In this document: positions 7,138 through 16,041 of the stretch, piece after piece
Position numbering within the stretch: position 1 is the first letter of the stretch
How the letters are laid out: each line of letters begins with the position of its first letter
From: Gammaproteobacteria bacterium
Lineage (GTDB): Bacteria > Pseudomonadota > Gammaproteobacteria > Enterobacterales > Alteromonadaceae
Assembly (NCBI GenBank): GCA_017302255.1
Contig: JAFLDV010000025.1
Span: forward strand, 1 to 63,910
Reading direction: 5' to 3'
DNA: 63,910 nt
Notes under the pieces: model-generated
The model's input: the letters and a program-made list of their open reading frames with translations, nothing else
Databases searched by the model: none
What the model was told of the DNA's origin: nothing
Position numbers and translations under genes: made by a program

Positions 7138-7269
7138 GCCTAACGCCGTGCTCAACGGCAGTTTGTAAGTTGTGGTTTTGTGGATTACTTTTGCGCAGCA
7201 AAACCACAAAGCCGCGACTTACAAACTGTCCAGCGCACGCAGTGCGCGAGTTGCAGCACTTTGTTAGGC
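7138..7269 (-). repeat. attC site, long palindromic type (132 bp)
   Basis: Cores GCCTAAC (7138-7144) and GTTAGGC (7263-7269) are exact reverse complements. The arms at 7159-7183 and 7204-7228 pair over 25 bases with three mismatches, all T/C and so wobble compatible. A second hairpin, GCGCACGCAGTGCGC, lies at 7233-7247. The size and long stem resemble Vibrio-type repeats more than the other sites here. Confidence 0.85.
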
Positions 7270-7740
7270 TTTATTTCCTTTAAGATATACTTTATGAAAT
7301 ATAGTTGCGCCAACAATTCCATGTATACCATAAGTTACCATTTCTTCAATTAGTTTAACCCAGCCCCATATGGTTCTACTTCCACTTTCAAAGGTGGACC
7401 TGTAAGTACCATAGTAGTTTTCTCCAGCAGAAAACCCTTCGTAATCAGTAATACCGAAATTTAAGAAACATAATATTAAAACTGGAATAACGAAGCCTAC
7501 AGCAACAATATTAGGAGTTGTGTTTAACATGAAGCGCTTAAGCGCAAAGTAAATTGGCAAACCGACCAATGAAATTACAATAATTGAAACCAATAATACG
7601 GATGCTATATAAAATAATATCCCGCTTGGAACACCGATAAAACCGTGCCCTAAAACCAAACCTTCGAGTGAAGCAAAAAAATACCCCAAAGGTAGTTGGA
7701 TCAAAGTTGCCAATATTATTGCACTGATGGTTGTTTTCAT
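7264..7740 (-). CDS. Integron cassette ORF (first cassette): membrane protein
   Basis: From the ATG at 7738-7740 the product is 158 residues with about three membrane segments (residues 4-24, 40-66, 80-97) and a short C-terminal region ending in a possible fourth helix (YGIHGIVGATIFHKVYL). It is the cassette nearest the attI-like core, so it would be the most recently inserted and best expressed if the integron were active. No known family identified. Confidence 0.65.
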   Translation of the reverse strand: MKTTISAIILATLIQLPLGYFFASLEGLVLGHGFIGVPSGILFYIASVLLVSIIVISLVGLPIYFALKRFMLNTTPNIVAVGFVIPVLILCFLNFGITDYEGFSAGENYYGTYRSTFESGSRTIWGWVKLIEEMVTYGIHGIVGATIFHKVYLKGNKA

Positions 7741-7743
7741 GAT

Positions 7744-7750
7744 GCCTAAC
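7744..7750 (-). other. attI-like core at the proximal end of the cassette array
   Basis: The GCCTAAC at 7744-7750 (GTTAGGC on the minus strand) is the last recombination core of the array and lies 4 bases beyond the first cassette's start codon. In a complete integron this marks the attI/cassette boundary, and the integrase gene would follow at higher coordinates. None does here. Confidence 0.5.
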
Positions 7751-7823
7751 AATACTTTTTCAACGGCACAAAACCCACGAGATGCGGCTCATTCTGCCCG
7801 TTTTCGTTAAAATTACTCGTAAT

Positions 7824-7852
7824 AAAATAACCTTGTAATTCCCTTAAATCAA
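7824..7852 (-). promoter_or_regulatory. Candidate promoter reading into the cassette array
   Basis: On the minus strand, TTGATT (7847-7852) and TATTTT (7824-7829) are separated by 17 bases, about 75 bases upstream of the attI-like core. Each hexamer matches the sigma-70 consensus at 4 of 6 positions. The location is where an integron cassette promoter (Pc) is expected. Sequence prediction only. Confidence 0.35.
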
Positions 7853-7911
7853 TCACTTCTGTTAATGAATCTTAAATTTTAAGAAAACAAAAACGACAAA
7901 AACCGCAGTTT

Positions 7912-8088
7912 ATGGGGGATAAAAAACTCAAGAGAAAGACTGTACAAATAAACATGCACTCTACAACTGGTTCTGCGAGTGTTGATATGGGCGTCGTGGA
8001 ATTTGCTGATGAAGAGAAAATTGTCGAGAAGTTGAAGAAATTTTTAGAAGAACTTGCAGGAAAATCAGCACCAAAGCATGCCTATTGA
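7912..8088 (+). CDS. Small orphan ORF between the cassette array and ung
   Basis: The frame encodes 58 residues from the ATG at 7912 or 44 residues from the in-frame ATG at 7954. It is polar with an amphipathic, Lys/Glu-rich helix (VEFADEEKIVEKLKKFLEELAG). Neither start has a good ribosome binding site. A strong rho-independent terminator follows 30 bases after the stop, on the same strand, which supports a real transcript. It occupies the position where an integrase would be. No family recognised. Confidence 0.4.
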   Translation: MGDKKLKRKTVQINMHSTTGSASVDMGVVEFADEEKIVEKLKKFLEELAGKSAPKHAY

Positions 8089-8117
8089 AGAAAAGCTAGC
8101 AATCACAGTGAACATCA

Positions 8118-8154
8118 GCAGGTATCGCAAAACTTTGCGACACCTGCTTTTTTT
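8118..8154 (+). terminator. Rho-independent terminator of the small ORF
   Basis: GCAGGT-A-TCGCAAA pairs with TTTGCGA-C-ACCTGC around a two-base loop, followed by seven T residues. It points rightward, ending transcription before the convergent ung gene. Confidence 0.85.
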
Positions 8155-8156
8155 CA

Positions 8157-8819
8157 TTAAACCTGCCAATCAATCGCAGTTTTGCCCACTTGTGTTAGCA
8201 ATTCGTTGGCTTTGGCAAAATGGCCGCAGCCTAAAAATCCGCGGTGGGCAGAAAGCGGTGATGGATGCGGCGCGGTCAGCACAAAGTGCTTGCTGCCATC
8301 AATCAACGCTTGTTTTTTGATGGCATGGCTTCCCCATAACAAAAACACCACCGGTGTTGCATGCGCGCTAATGACACTTATCACTCGGTCAGTGAATTGG
8401 TCCCAGCCTAAGTGGCGATGGGAGTTGGCTTCGTTGGCAACCACAGTCAGCACTGTGTTTAATAACAACACACCTTGGTGCGCCCAGCTTTCCAAACAAC
8501 CATGTTTTGGTTGCTGAAACTCTGGGTATTCCAAGGCTAACTCCTTGTACATATTCCGTAGCGACGGCGGAATAGCGACGCCTTCACGGACGGAAAACGA
8601 CAGCCCATGCGCTTGATTTGGCCCGTGATACGGATCTTGGCCAATAATCACCACCTTCAAATCAGCAAACGCGGTATAACGAAAAGCATTAAACACGTCC
8701 GCTTCCGGTGGATAGATCACTTGGCCACTGGCCCGCGCCGCCTGCAACTGCTGCATAATGCTTTGAAAATATGGCTGTTGTTTCTCAGGCCCAAGCACAT
8801 CTTGCCAACTATTAAACAC
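8157..8819 (-). CDS. ung: Uracil-DNA glycosylase, family 1
   Basis: This enzyme removes uracil from DNA by hydrolysing the N-glycosidic bond, starting base excision repair in the cytoplasm. The 220-residue length is normal. The water-activating loop [18 protein letters not shown] is at residues 60-77 with its catalytic Asp, and the [17 protein letters not shown] segment near residue 185 carries the catalytic His and DNA-intercalation loop. It begins at a GTG (8817-8819) three bases after the thrC stop, so it is probably the last gene of the thr operon and co-transcribed with it. Confidence 0.95.
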   Translation of the reverse strand: MFNSWQDVLGPEKQQPYFQSIMQQLQAARASGQVIYPPEADVFNAFRYTAFADLKVVIIGQDPYHGPNQAHGLSFSVREGVAIPPSLRNMYKELALEYPEFQQPKHGCLESWAHQGVLLLNTVLTVVANEANSHRHLGWDQFTDRVISVISAHATPVVFLLWGSHAIKKQALIDGSKHFVLTAPHPSPLSAHRGFLGCGHFAKANELLTQVGKTAIDWQV

Positions 8820-8822
8820 ACA

Positions 8823-10109
8823 CTACTCCAAGGCTAATAGGTATTTGCGCAATTCTACAAAATCCGCAGGCAGATCGGCAGCTAAACTTGCTTCACCAGC
8901 AACAGCAGCAAGCGCTGGTGGTAACGCAATTGGGTTGCCTAGAATATTCTCGACCTGCTCTTTGAATTTCGCCGGATGCGCTGTGCCCAAAAACAAGCCG
9001 TATTCCGTTGGGCTCAGTTCGCGCTTTAACGCCTTATAAGCGACAGCCGCATGCGGCTCACTTAAATACCCAAGTTGGGCCAGTTGTCGCATCGACAATT
9101 GCGTGTCTTCTTCATCCACCACCTGAGTCGATAACGCCTCACGGGCAATCACGCCTTGCGCCAATAAATCTTCCACCCGCGGCCAGTTATTAGGTGCGGA
9201 AACGTCCATGGCATTAGATAAAGTGGCCACAGTCGGGTTCACCTGCCACACACCGCTGCGCCAATAACGCGGCACAGTATCGTTGGCATTGGTGGCGGCA
9301 ATCATGCGCTTAATTGGCAACCCTAAAGCTTTGGCAATTAACCCTGCGGTTAAATTACCGAAGTTACCACTTGGCACCGCCACAACAAGCTCTGCCCGTT
9401 GCTCTGGGGTTAATTGCGCAACTGCTTCAAAGTAATAACAAATTTGCGCAAACAACCGGCTAATATTAATTGAGTTCGCCGAGTTAATTTGCAATTTCGC
9501 CACTAAGTCACGGTCGTTAAACACTTCTTTCACCAAGGCTTGGCATTGGTCAAAGTCACCATCAACCGCCAGCGTCTGGATGTTTTCACCCAAGGTCGTA
9601 AAGAGTTTTTCTTGTAACGGACTGATTTTTCCTTTCGGGAATAAAATCACCACTTTTACGCCAGGTTGGCGGAAAAAGGCATGAGCAACCGCAGCGCCAG
9701 TGTCCCCTGAAGTCGCAGTGACAATGGTCGTTTTGGCGATGCCTGAGCGACGTTGCGAGGCCAATAATGCCTGCGCCATAAAGCGGCCGCCAAAGTCTTT
9801 AAAAGCCAAAGTTGGGCCATGGAACAGTTCCAAACAGCCGATTTGCTCTGTCACTTTCGCCACTGGCGCGCCGAAGGCAAATGCCTGCGACACCATCGCT
9901 AACAATTCTGCTTGTGGAATTTCATCGCCAATCAGCGCACCTAAAATTGCCGCGCTGCGTTCAACAAACGGCATGGCCAATAGCGCATCCACATCGAGGC
10001 TTGGCCACTGGTCAGGGAAAAATAAACCTTGCTGCTCGCCTAGGCCAATTCGCACTGCATCTAGAAAACTGACTTGCTGCGAAGGTACTTTGATATTACG
10101 TAACAACAT
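8823..10109 (-). CDS. thrC: Threonine synthase
   Basis: This PLP enzyme converts O-phospho-L-homoserine to L-threonine, the last step of the pathway. The 428-residue length matches the enterobacterial enzyme. The PLP lysine lies in the ELFHGPTLAFKDFGGRF segment (about residue 107), and the phosphate-binding loop SGNFGN is at about residues 242-247. It starts 3 bases after the thrB stop and is translationally linked to it. Regulation would be through the shared thrL attenuator. Confidence 0.97.
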   Translation of the reverse strand: MLLRNIKVPSQQVSFLDAVRIGLGEQQGLFFPDQWPSLDVDALLAMPFVERSAAILGALIGDEIPQAELLAMVSQAFAFGAPVAKVTEQIGCLELFHGPTLAFKDFGGRFMAQALLASQRRSGIAKTTIVTATSGDTGAAVAHAFFRQPGVKVVILFPKGKISPLQEKLFTTLGENIQTLAVDGDFDQCQALVKEVFNDRDLVAKLQINSANSINISRLFAQICYYFEAVAQLTPEQRAELVVAVPSGNFGNLTAGLIAKALGLPIKRMIAATNANDTVPRYWRSGVWQVNPTVATLSNAMDVSAPNNWPRVEDLLAQGVIAREALSTQVVDEEDTQLSMRQLAQLGYLSEPHAAVAYKALKRELSPTEYGLFLGTAHPAKFKEQVENILGNPIALPPALAAVAGEASLAADLPADFVELRKYLLALE

Positions 10110-10112
10110 GAT

Positions 10113-11102
10113 TTATTCCTGAAATTTATTCAATTGATTACTGACTTCTGCGTCGTCTGAACTCGACGACAACACCCGCGCACCTTGGTGCGATAATTGG
10201 CAAATCTGCGTCATGCCGTCCGCGTTTTTTTCATAATGCGCGCGCAAATAGTTGGCGGCAAACTCTGCTTGTGCTGCAGTTGTGCAAACGGCAAACAAGG
10301 TTGGCCCAGCACCAGAGATCCCGACATGGCCAATGCCTTCCTGCATTAACGCCTGACGAATGGCCGGTAACTCGGGAATAAGCGGCGTACGTGCAGGCTC
10401 GGCAATCACATCTTGCAGCGCTAACAAGGCTTCTGCCTCATCCTTTGCATATAACGCCGAGACAAACCGAGCCAGCATTCCGGCAAAACTAATGCTGTGC
10501 TTTAAGCTAAGCTGCTGCGGCAATACTGCCCGCGCCGCTTTGGTCGAAAGTACAGTGCCAGGGTAACTTAATACCACTTGCCAATGTTCAAACCACGGCA
10601 ATTGCCGAAATAACTTGGCGCTCTCAGGCATCATCAACTGCAAACCGCCATGTAATGACGGCGCCACATTGTCATAATGCACCGAGCCACTGACCCGCCC
10701 TTCGCACTCGGCGGTCAGCTGCAGTAGTTCAGCACTTGATAACGGCGAGCCGAAATAATCATTAAAGGCATAACAGGCGACCACAATAGAACAAGCGCTT
10801 GAGCCTAAACCGCTGCCGACTGGCAAATGCTTTTTCAGATGCAGTTGCAAACGAGGTAAGGTTCTTCCTACCTTTTTCTCAAAAGCATCAAAGCATTGCA
10901 GCACTAAGTTATCGCTGCTGTCGCTTGGCAATTGATGCACATAACGACCACTCAGCGATAGGCTAAGCTCTGCTGCTTCGCCGATAATTACCAACTCATC
11001 ACCAAGCAATGGGCCGCCCGGTAAGGTTTCAAAGGCTGCCCCCAGCAAGTCAAACCCTACCGAAAAATTACCTGTCGACGCCGGCGCAAAATACGACTTC
11101 AT
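10113..11102 (-). CDS. thrB: Homoserine kinase
   Basis: This GHMP-family kinase phosphorylates L-homoserine with ATP, feeding threonine synthase. The GHMP ATP-binding motif PVGSGLGSSACS is at residues 89-100, and the C-terminal GISGAGPTLFAVC loop is present near residue 264. The start used is the ATG at 11100-11102, three bases after the thrA stop; a GTG one codon upstream is also possible. Length 329 residues, close to the usual 310-320. Confidence 0.96.
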   Translation of the reverse strand: MKSYFAPASTGNFSVGFDLLGAAFETLPGGPLLGDELVIIGEAAELSLSLSGRYVHQLPSDSSDNLVLQCFDAFEKKVGRTLPRLQLHLKKHLPVGSGLGSSACSIVVACYAFNDYFGSPLSSAELLQLTAECEGRVSGSVHYDNVAPSLHGGLQLMMPESAKLFRQLPWFEHWQVVLSYPGTVLSTKAARAVLPQQLSLKHSISFAGMLARFVSALYAKDEAEALLALQDVIAEPARTPLIPELPAIRQALMQEGIGHVGISGAGPTLFAVCTTAAQAEFAANYLRAHYEKNADGMTQICQLSHQGARVLSSSSDDAEVSNQLNKFQE

Positions 11103-11105
11103 CAC

Positions 11106-13580
11106 TTACATCTCCTGTTGCCAACCAAGTGTGCGCATCACATCGCTAAACACACCGGCAGCTGTTACTGCAGCACCCGCGCCATAACCGCGCAGCACAA
11201 ATGGGATCGGCTGATAATAGCGAGTCAAAATCGCCAAGGCGTTCTCGCCATCTTTGACTTTGGCCAGCGGATGATCCAAATCGAGAGCTTTCACCGCGAC
11301 CTTACATTGCCCTTGCGAAATTTCGCCGATAAAGCGCAGCACTTTGCCCTCTGCAGCCGCAGCCGCTACTTTCTCGCCATACCATGCGTCCAATTCCGGC
11401 AATTTCGCCATGAAGGTTGCCACATCGGCGCCCTCTGCAAATTCTGCTGGCAGCACGCCTTCAACACTAACATCTGCCAAATCCAGCTCTAAACCCGCTT
11501 CACGCGCCATAATCAATAACTTGCGCGCGACATCCATGCCGGATAAATCATCGCGTGGATCAGGTTCAGTAAAACCAAGCGCTTTTGCTTGCGCGGTCAC
11601 TGCAGAAAGCGGCTTACCGCGTTCTAATTCGCCAAACAAATACGACAGGCTGCCCGATAAAATACCTTCAAAAGCCACCAATTCGTCACCGGCATTGAGT
11701 AAGCCTTGCAGTGTGTCAATTACCGGCAAACCGGCGCCAACAGTGGTTTCATATAAAAAGCGGCGACGGTTTTTCTGCGCAACTTGGCGCAGTTCGCGGT
11801 AATAGGCCAAAGTGCCGGTATTGGCTTTTTTGTTCGGCGTGACCACGTGAAAACCTGCTGCCAAGAAATCTGCATACTGATCAGCAATCGCTTGCGCGCT
11901 GGTGCAGTCAATCAGCACTGGGTTGGTCAGATGGTTGTCTTGTGCAAACTGCGACAAGGCCGCCAGACTAAACTGGTGCTGTGCTTGTTCATTATTAGTT
12001 TCGCCGATGCTGGCTTGCCACTTCGATAAATCAATACCTTGTGGCGATAACAATAACTGGCGACTGTTGGCGATGCCGTAAACGGTCAAGCGCACATTGC
12101 GGTTTTGCAAGAACTGCTGCTGGCGCTGGAATTGTGCCAGTAACTCGCTGCCCACCACGCCACAACCGACCAAGAACACATCAATACTTGGCACATGGCT
12201 AAAGAAGTTCTCGTGACACACTTTCACTGCGTTTTGGCAGGATTTTTGTTCTACAACCGCTGAGATTGAGCGCTCGCTAGAATCCTGGGCAATCGCCACC
12301 ACGTTAACGCGGGCTTGCGACAATGAAGCAAAGAATTTCGCAGCAACACCGCGATGTTGACGCATGCCATCACCGACCAAGCTGACAATCGCCATATCCG
12401 TTTGGATAGACAATGGGCGCAACAATTTGCCTTGTAATTCAAGCTCGAACTCAGCTTCCAGCGCTTTTTTCGCCACAGTCAAATCTAACTGCGCCACGCA
12501 GAAACTGATGCTAAATTCGCTGGAGGATTGGGTGATTAAACTCACCGACACTTGCTCACGCGCCATGGTGGCAAATACCCGCGAGGCCATGCCTACTACG
12601 CCTTTTAAGCCGGGGCCTGAGACAGTGATCAGCGCCAAGTGTTCTAGGCTAGAAATCCCTTTGACCAAGCTATCGCCATTGCTATTGGCATCAATGCAAG
12701 TGCCAGGGGCTGCTGGGTTTAAAGTGTTTTTGATGTAACAAGGAATTTGAAAACGTGCCAGTGGCCCGATGGTTTTTGGATGCAGCACTTTTGCGCCGAA
12801 ATACGACAACTCCATCGCTTCGTCATAAGATAACTGGTCGATTAACTTGGCATTTTTCACCTGGCGCGGATCGGCGCTGTAGACACCATCAACGTCAGTC
12901 CAAATCTCACACACTGAAGCGCGGATACTGGCGGCGACAATAGCAGCCGAATAGTCAGAGCCGTTGCGCCCTAAGAGACATAACTCGCCTTGGCTATTAC
13001 TCGAAATGAAGCCTGCCATTACGTACACTTGGCTGTTTTTGCCGGCCAGCGCCTTGCCAAGCGCCAGCTCAGAGGCTGGAATATCAGCAACCGCATTTAA
13101 GAAATCGCCTTGGCTTTTAACGCAAACTACCGAATCCAACATCGAGGTTTTCACATTCGCCGCCAGCAATAACTCGGTCATCAGCGCGACGCTAAATTGC
13201 TCGCCAAGCCCCAAAATACGGGCTTTGATATGATCTGGGCAGTGCTGCAACAGCGAAATACCCTGTAAAAAAGCGGTCAGTTGCTCATCTTGCACACGGC
13301 GCACTGCAGCAACTTTATCAGCACTTGCAGCGCTAATACGGCCTTCGGCTTCCGTTTGCAGTTGTGCCAAACGGTCGCGCCATTTTTGCAGCAATGATTG
13401 GTAATCACCGCCTAAAAATGCCAAGTCGGTGAGTTCTACCAATAAATTGGTAACGCCATGTGGCGCAGATAACACTAAGGCTACCGGCTCATTGCCGAGT
13501 TGTTGCTGCACAATACCAGCGACTTCTAAAAATCTTGTCACCGACGCCAGTGACGAACCACCAAACTTAAGCACCCTCAT
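11106..13580 (-). CDS. thrA: Bifunctional aspartokinase / homoserine dehydrogenase I
   Basis: The 824-residue fusion catalyses the first and third steps from aspartate to threonine. The N-terminal aspartokinase domain starts with VLKFGGSS (residues 3-10), and [11 protein letters not shown] lies near residue 259. Two ACT-like regulatory segments follow (about residues 318-460), which in this family bind threonine. The homoserine dehydrogenase half starts at about residue 463 ([14 protein letters not shown], Rossmann loop) and contains [11 protein letters not shown] and [11 protein letters not shown]. The start chosen is the ATG at 13578-13580, preceded by a GGAGAG ribosome binding site; an earlier in-frame start would lie in the attenuator stem. 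It is the first structural gene of thrABC-ung. Confidence 0.97.
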   Translation of the reverse strand: MRVLKFGGSSLASVTRFLEVAGIVQQQLGNEPVALVLSAPHGVTNLLVELTDLAFLGGDYQSLLQKWRDRLAQLQTEAEGRISAASADKVAAVRRVQDEQLTAFLQGISLLQHCPDHIKARILGLGEQFSVALMTELLLAANVKTSMLDSVVCVKSQGDFLNAVADIPASELALGKALAGKNSQVYVMAGFISSNSQGELCLLGRNGSDYSAAIVAASIRASVCEIWTDVDGVYSADPRQVKNAKLIDQLSYDEAMELSYFGAKVLHPKTIGPLARFQIPCYIKNTLNPAAPGTCIDANSNGDSLVKGISSLEHLALITVSGPGLKGVVGMASRVFATMAREQVSVSLITQSSSEFSISFCVAQLDLTVAKKALEAEFELELQGKLLRPLSIQTDMAIVSLVGDGMRQHRGVAAKFFASLSQARVNVVAIAQDSSERSISAVVEQKSCQNAVKVCHENFFSHVPSIDVFLVGCGVVGSELLAQFQRQQQFLQNRNVRLTVYGIANSRQLLLSPQGIDLSKWQASIGETNNEQAQHQFSLAALSQFAQDNHLTNPVLIDCTSAQAIADQYADFLAAGFHVVTPNKKANTGTLAYYRELRQVAQKNRRRFLYETTVGAGLPVIDTLQGLLNAGDELVAFEGILSGSLSYLFGELERGKPLSAVTAQAKALGFTEPDPRDDLSGMDVARKLLIMAREAGLELDLADVSVEGVLPAEFAEGADVATFMAKLPELDAWYGEKVAAAAAEGKVLRFIGEISQGQCKVAVKALDLDHPLAKVKDGENALAILTRYYQPIPFVLRGYGAGAAVTAAGVFSDVMRTLGWQQEM

Positions 13581-13601
13581 TTTTCTCTCCTGTATAAACG
13601 C

Positions 13602-13632
13602 AAAAAGCCCGTGACTTTTGAGGTCACGGGCC
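13602..13632 (-). terminator. thr operon attenuator terminator
   Basis: On the minus strand, GCCCGTGAC and GTCACGGGC form a stem with loop CTCAAAA, followed by five T residues, ending 21 bases before the thrA start codon. It lies between the leader peptide and thrA, as expected for transcription attenuation. Confidence 0.92.
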
Positions 13633-13661
13633 TTTATTAAGGACAATACGCCGCCGACCTC

Positions 13662-13724
13662 CTACCCCGCAGGGTTGGTGGTAATAATCGTGGTGGTTGT
13701 ATTGTTTGTTTTTATATGTTTCAT
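13662..13724 (-). CDS. thrL: thr operon leader peptide
   Basis: This 20-residue ORF contains seven Thr and three Ile codons, including a TTTT-II-TT run, and ends AG before a TAG stop. The composition matches the Thr/Ile-rich thrL leader of enteric bacteria. Ribosome stalling at these codons when charged tRNA-Thr or tRNA-Ile is scarce would favour an antiterminator over the hairpin at 13602-13632. The peptide itself probably has no other function. It is not conserved in sequence, only in codon content. Confidence 0.93.
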   Translation of the reverse strand: MKHIKTNNTTTTIITTNPAG

Positions 13725-13781
13725 TGCGTCTATATGCGCAAAGTTTTAGACGTCTGTCAATCTAAATGTTTAGAATATTTT

Positions 13782-14753
13782 CTAGTTAACTTTCTTTTGG
13801 TACTCAGTTTCGCCGAACTGAAAACAACAAACTCGGTTACGGCCCGCGCGTTTCGCGCTGTAGAGCGCCATGTCAGCGCAACGAATTAAATCATCATGCA
13901 ACACATGGGCTTTAGGATGCATTTCGGCAACGCCCATACTTAAGCTAGTGCGGATCGTCTGTTGATTAAATAACATCGGATAATCAGCCACCGCTTTACA
14001 GATGCGTTCCGCGACTTCTTGGGCGCCACTTAATGGCGTGTCCGGCAGAATAATCCCAAACTCTTCGCCGCCGTAGCGTCCCAGTAAATCGGAATCTCTC
14101 AGCAAAGTGCCAATAAAAGCCGCAAGTTCAATCAACACAAAATCACCACCTAAATGGCCATATTTGTCGTTTAAGTCTTTGAATTTATCCAAATCAAACA
14201 AAATCAACGACAACGGGTGCTGATAACGCTGTGCGCGATGAATTTCTTGTTTTAGTTGCTCTTCCCAATAACGCCGGTTTAATACTTTAGTAAGACCATC
14301 TTGGCGATTGGCTTTTTCCAGCTCAACTAGAGTTCGGCTTAGATGTTGATGATAAACAAAGGCGTCCGTCGCATCTTCAATCAATATACAAATCAGCGGT
14401 TGCCCGGCAGCATCGGTCTGTAGCGGCAGCATGGTACAGTTTTGCGCCATATATTGGCTGCCACTGGTGACAGGTCGTAAATGCGGCAACTTGAAAATAT
14501 ACTGACGTTGCTCCCAGCTACTAAATGCTGGAGTTTTTAAATCGAGCACACTCATCAACTTGCGCTTTAACCATGCCTCAGGCAAATCAGCGAACACTTT
14601 GAATAACGACTGCCCCGCTACTTGCGATAGCTGCAAACTGGCGTGGCGTTCCATAAAGTTATTGAGGTAATGCACATTATATTCGTCATCGACCACCACC
14701 ACACCGCTATTGAGCTGTGCCAGGATTGGACTAATTAAACCGATATGCGACAT
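13782..14753 (-). CDS. PAS-GGDEF diguanylate cyclase
   Basis: This 323-residue protein has an N-terminal PAS-like sensor domain (residues 10-125) followed by a GGDEF domain. The active-site motif is GGEEF within RYGGEEFGIIL (about residue 227), so it should make cyclic di-GMP from two GTP. An RDSD inhibitory site sits five residues upstream, so product feedback is likely. There is no membrane segment. Its start overlaps the stop of the CheC gene (ATGA), making it the last gene of a three-gene operon, so its output may depend on the response regulator. Confidence 0.92.
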   Translation of the reverse strand: MSHIGLISPILAQLNSGVVVVDDEYNVHYLNNFMERHASLQLSQVAGQSLFKVFADLPEAWLKRKLMSVLDLKTPAFSSWEQRQYIFKLPHLRPVTSGSQYMAQNCTMLPLQTDAAGQPLICILIEDATDAFVYHQHLSRTLVELEKANRQDGLTKVLNRRYWEEQLKQEIHRAQRYQHPLSLILFDLDKFKDLNDKYGHLGGDFVLIELAAFIGTLLRDSDLLGRYGGEEFGIILPDTPLSGAQEVAERICKAVADYPMLFNQQTIRTSLSMGVAEMHPKAHVLHDDLIRCADMALYSAKRAGRNRVCCFQFGETEYQKKVN

Positions 14754-15364
14754 CAGTATTCTTCCAAAATCCGATCAAGAATGGTTTTGATATGATTAAC
14801 GGCTTCGCCAGGGATCAATAACACCATGTCGCAATTAAAGGAGTGATCAATTAATTGGTAGCTAATATCGACCTTTAGCGCGTGTTCCCAGTGGAACGAG
14901 GTATTGGTCAGCACTTCGGCAATGTCGCGATTACGCGATGACAGAATACGCGGAGCGCTGTAAGACATGCTGTTGTCTAACTGCTCGGCTAAACCGTTCA
15001 AAAAGGTGGTTGTTAAAATCGAGCTGATATCTGTCAGCATCTCAATTTCAGAAACGTCACCGGGTTCGTACCCTAGCAGGGCAGAAATCTTGTGCGCATT
15101 TTCCATTTGATAAAGCACGATGGCTTCACCGCGGAGGCCTTCGTTGCCAAAAAAGCCCTGGCTGACCATCGCCGCTTCAATATCTTGATAGCGAGTTTCA
15201 ATTTCAGCAGGCAAATGCGAGGCGCCAACTAAGGCGATAGATGGCACTTGTAGATGGACGAAAGTGTTGAGAAAACGAGCTAATTTATCGCTGGCAAGGC
15301 CCATCGCAACGTTGATGATTTCTTGTAGGCAATCGCGTTGTTCTTCGTTGAAACTGCCGTTCAT
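14753..15364 (-). CDS. CheC-like phosphatase
   Basis: This 203-residue CheC/CheX-family protein dephosphorylates CheY-like response regulators. The first helix carries a perfect CheC signature D11-x3-E15-x2-N18-x22-P41. The second, pseudo-symmetric site (about residues 110-125, SSILTTTFLNGL) has Thr where the catalytic Glu should be, so only one active site is likely. It overlaps both neighbours by 1-2 bases (ATGA junctions). By context it should act on the upstream single-domain response regulator. Confidence 0.88.
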   Translation of the reverse strand: MNGSFNEEQRDCLQEIINVAMGLASDKLARFLNTFVHLQVPSIALVGASHLPAEIETRYQDIEAAMVSQGFFGNEGLRGEAIVLYQMENAHKISALLGYEPGDVSEIEMLTDISSILTTTFLNGLAEQLDNSMSYSAPRILSSRNRDIAEVLTNTSFHWEHALKVDISYQLIDHSFNCDMVLLIPGEAVNHIKTILDRILEEY

Positions 15365-15729
15365 CAGAAAAGTCCGTATTGACGTAACACGCCGTGTAGT
15401 TTGTCTTCATTGACCGGTTTTTGGATGAATGCCAGTGCGCCTAATTCCATGACACGACGTTGCATTTCCGGTTGAATATCTGCAGAGATAACAATGACGA
15501 AGCAGTCAATTTGCTCCGCTTTGATGGCTTCAAGCACGCCAATACCGTCAAGCTCTGGCATGGTCAAATCAAGAAACACCAAACCGATTTCTTGGCTACG
15601 AAGAATAGCTAACGCTTCGAGCCCGTTTCCGGCGGTCTGGACTTCAACATCGAAGGATTCTGGAAGGCTTTTGCGCACTTGTTTACGTGCAAGGATAGAG
15701 TCGTCACAAATCAAGACTGGCAAAGCCAT
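15364..15729 (-). CDS. CheY-like single-domain response regulator
   Basis: This 121-residue receiver domain has the acidic pair D9-D10, the phospho-acceptor Asp in VFLDLTMPELDG (about residue 54), the Ser of VIVISAD (residue 82) and the Lys of FIQKPV (residue 104). It has no output domain. It is the first gene of the operon RR-CheC-GGDEF and lies divergent from the sensor kinase at 16042, its most likely phosphodonor. Confidence 0.92.
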   Translation of the reverse strand: MALPVLICDDSILARKQVRKSLPESFDVEVQTAGNGLEALAILRSQEIGLVFLDLTMPELDGIGVLEAIKAEQIDCFVIVISADIQPEMQRRVMELGALAFIQKPVNEDKLHGVLRQYGLF

Positions 15730-16041
15730 TAAAACTGCCTCAAAAAATTTTTAATAGTTATCATAATGAGTTACGGGCAAAATATAACCAGTAGCTTTAC
15801 TTAATGCAACAGATTGCCGACTTTTCGCCGCGATTTGCTTATTTTTTGTCAACAATGCAGATATTTTCGCCACCGCCGGATCTAGGCTATAGTTTCCTCG
15901 ACGACGACGAGAGTTCATCAGTGGTTTTTTTTTGCGGTTTACCGGTAAATTGTGTCGATTGTTGTTTTAATTATTGTTTTTTTTAGCTAATTTTATAGCA
16001 ACAGGTGAATTTCACCGAGGCTTCAACCCACAGGTAGTCAG
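15730..16041. promoter_or_regulatory. Divergent intergenic region between the response regulator operon and the sensor kinase
   Basis: The 312 bases are AT-rich and contain runs of T. They must hold the promoters for both divergent units. A TATAGT at 15889-15894 and TTATAG at 15993-15998 are possible -10 elements for the kinase, but the -35 elements are weak. No RNA gene or ORF is convincing. Confidence 0.4.

Noticed and set aside
7751-8156. Integron integrase remnant
   Set aside because: No frame shows tyrosine recombinase motifs; only the small orphan ORF is present.
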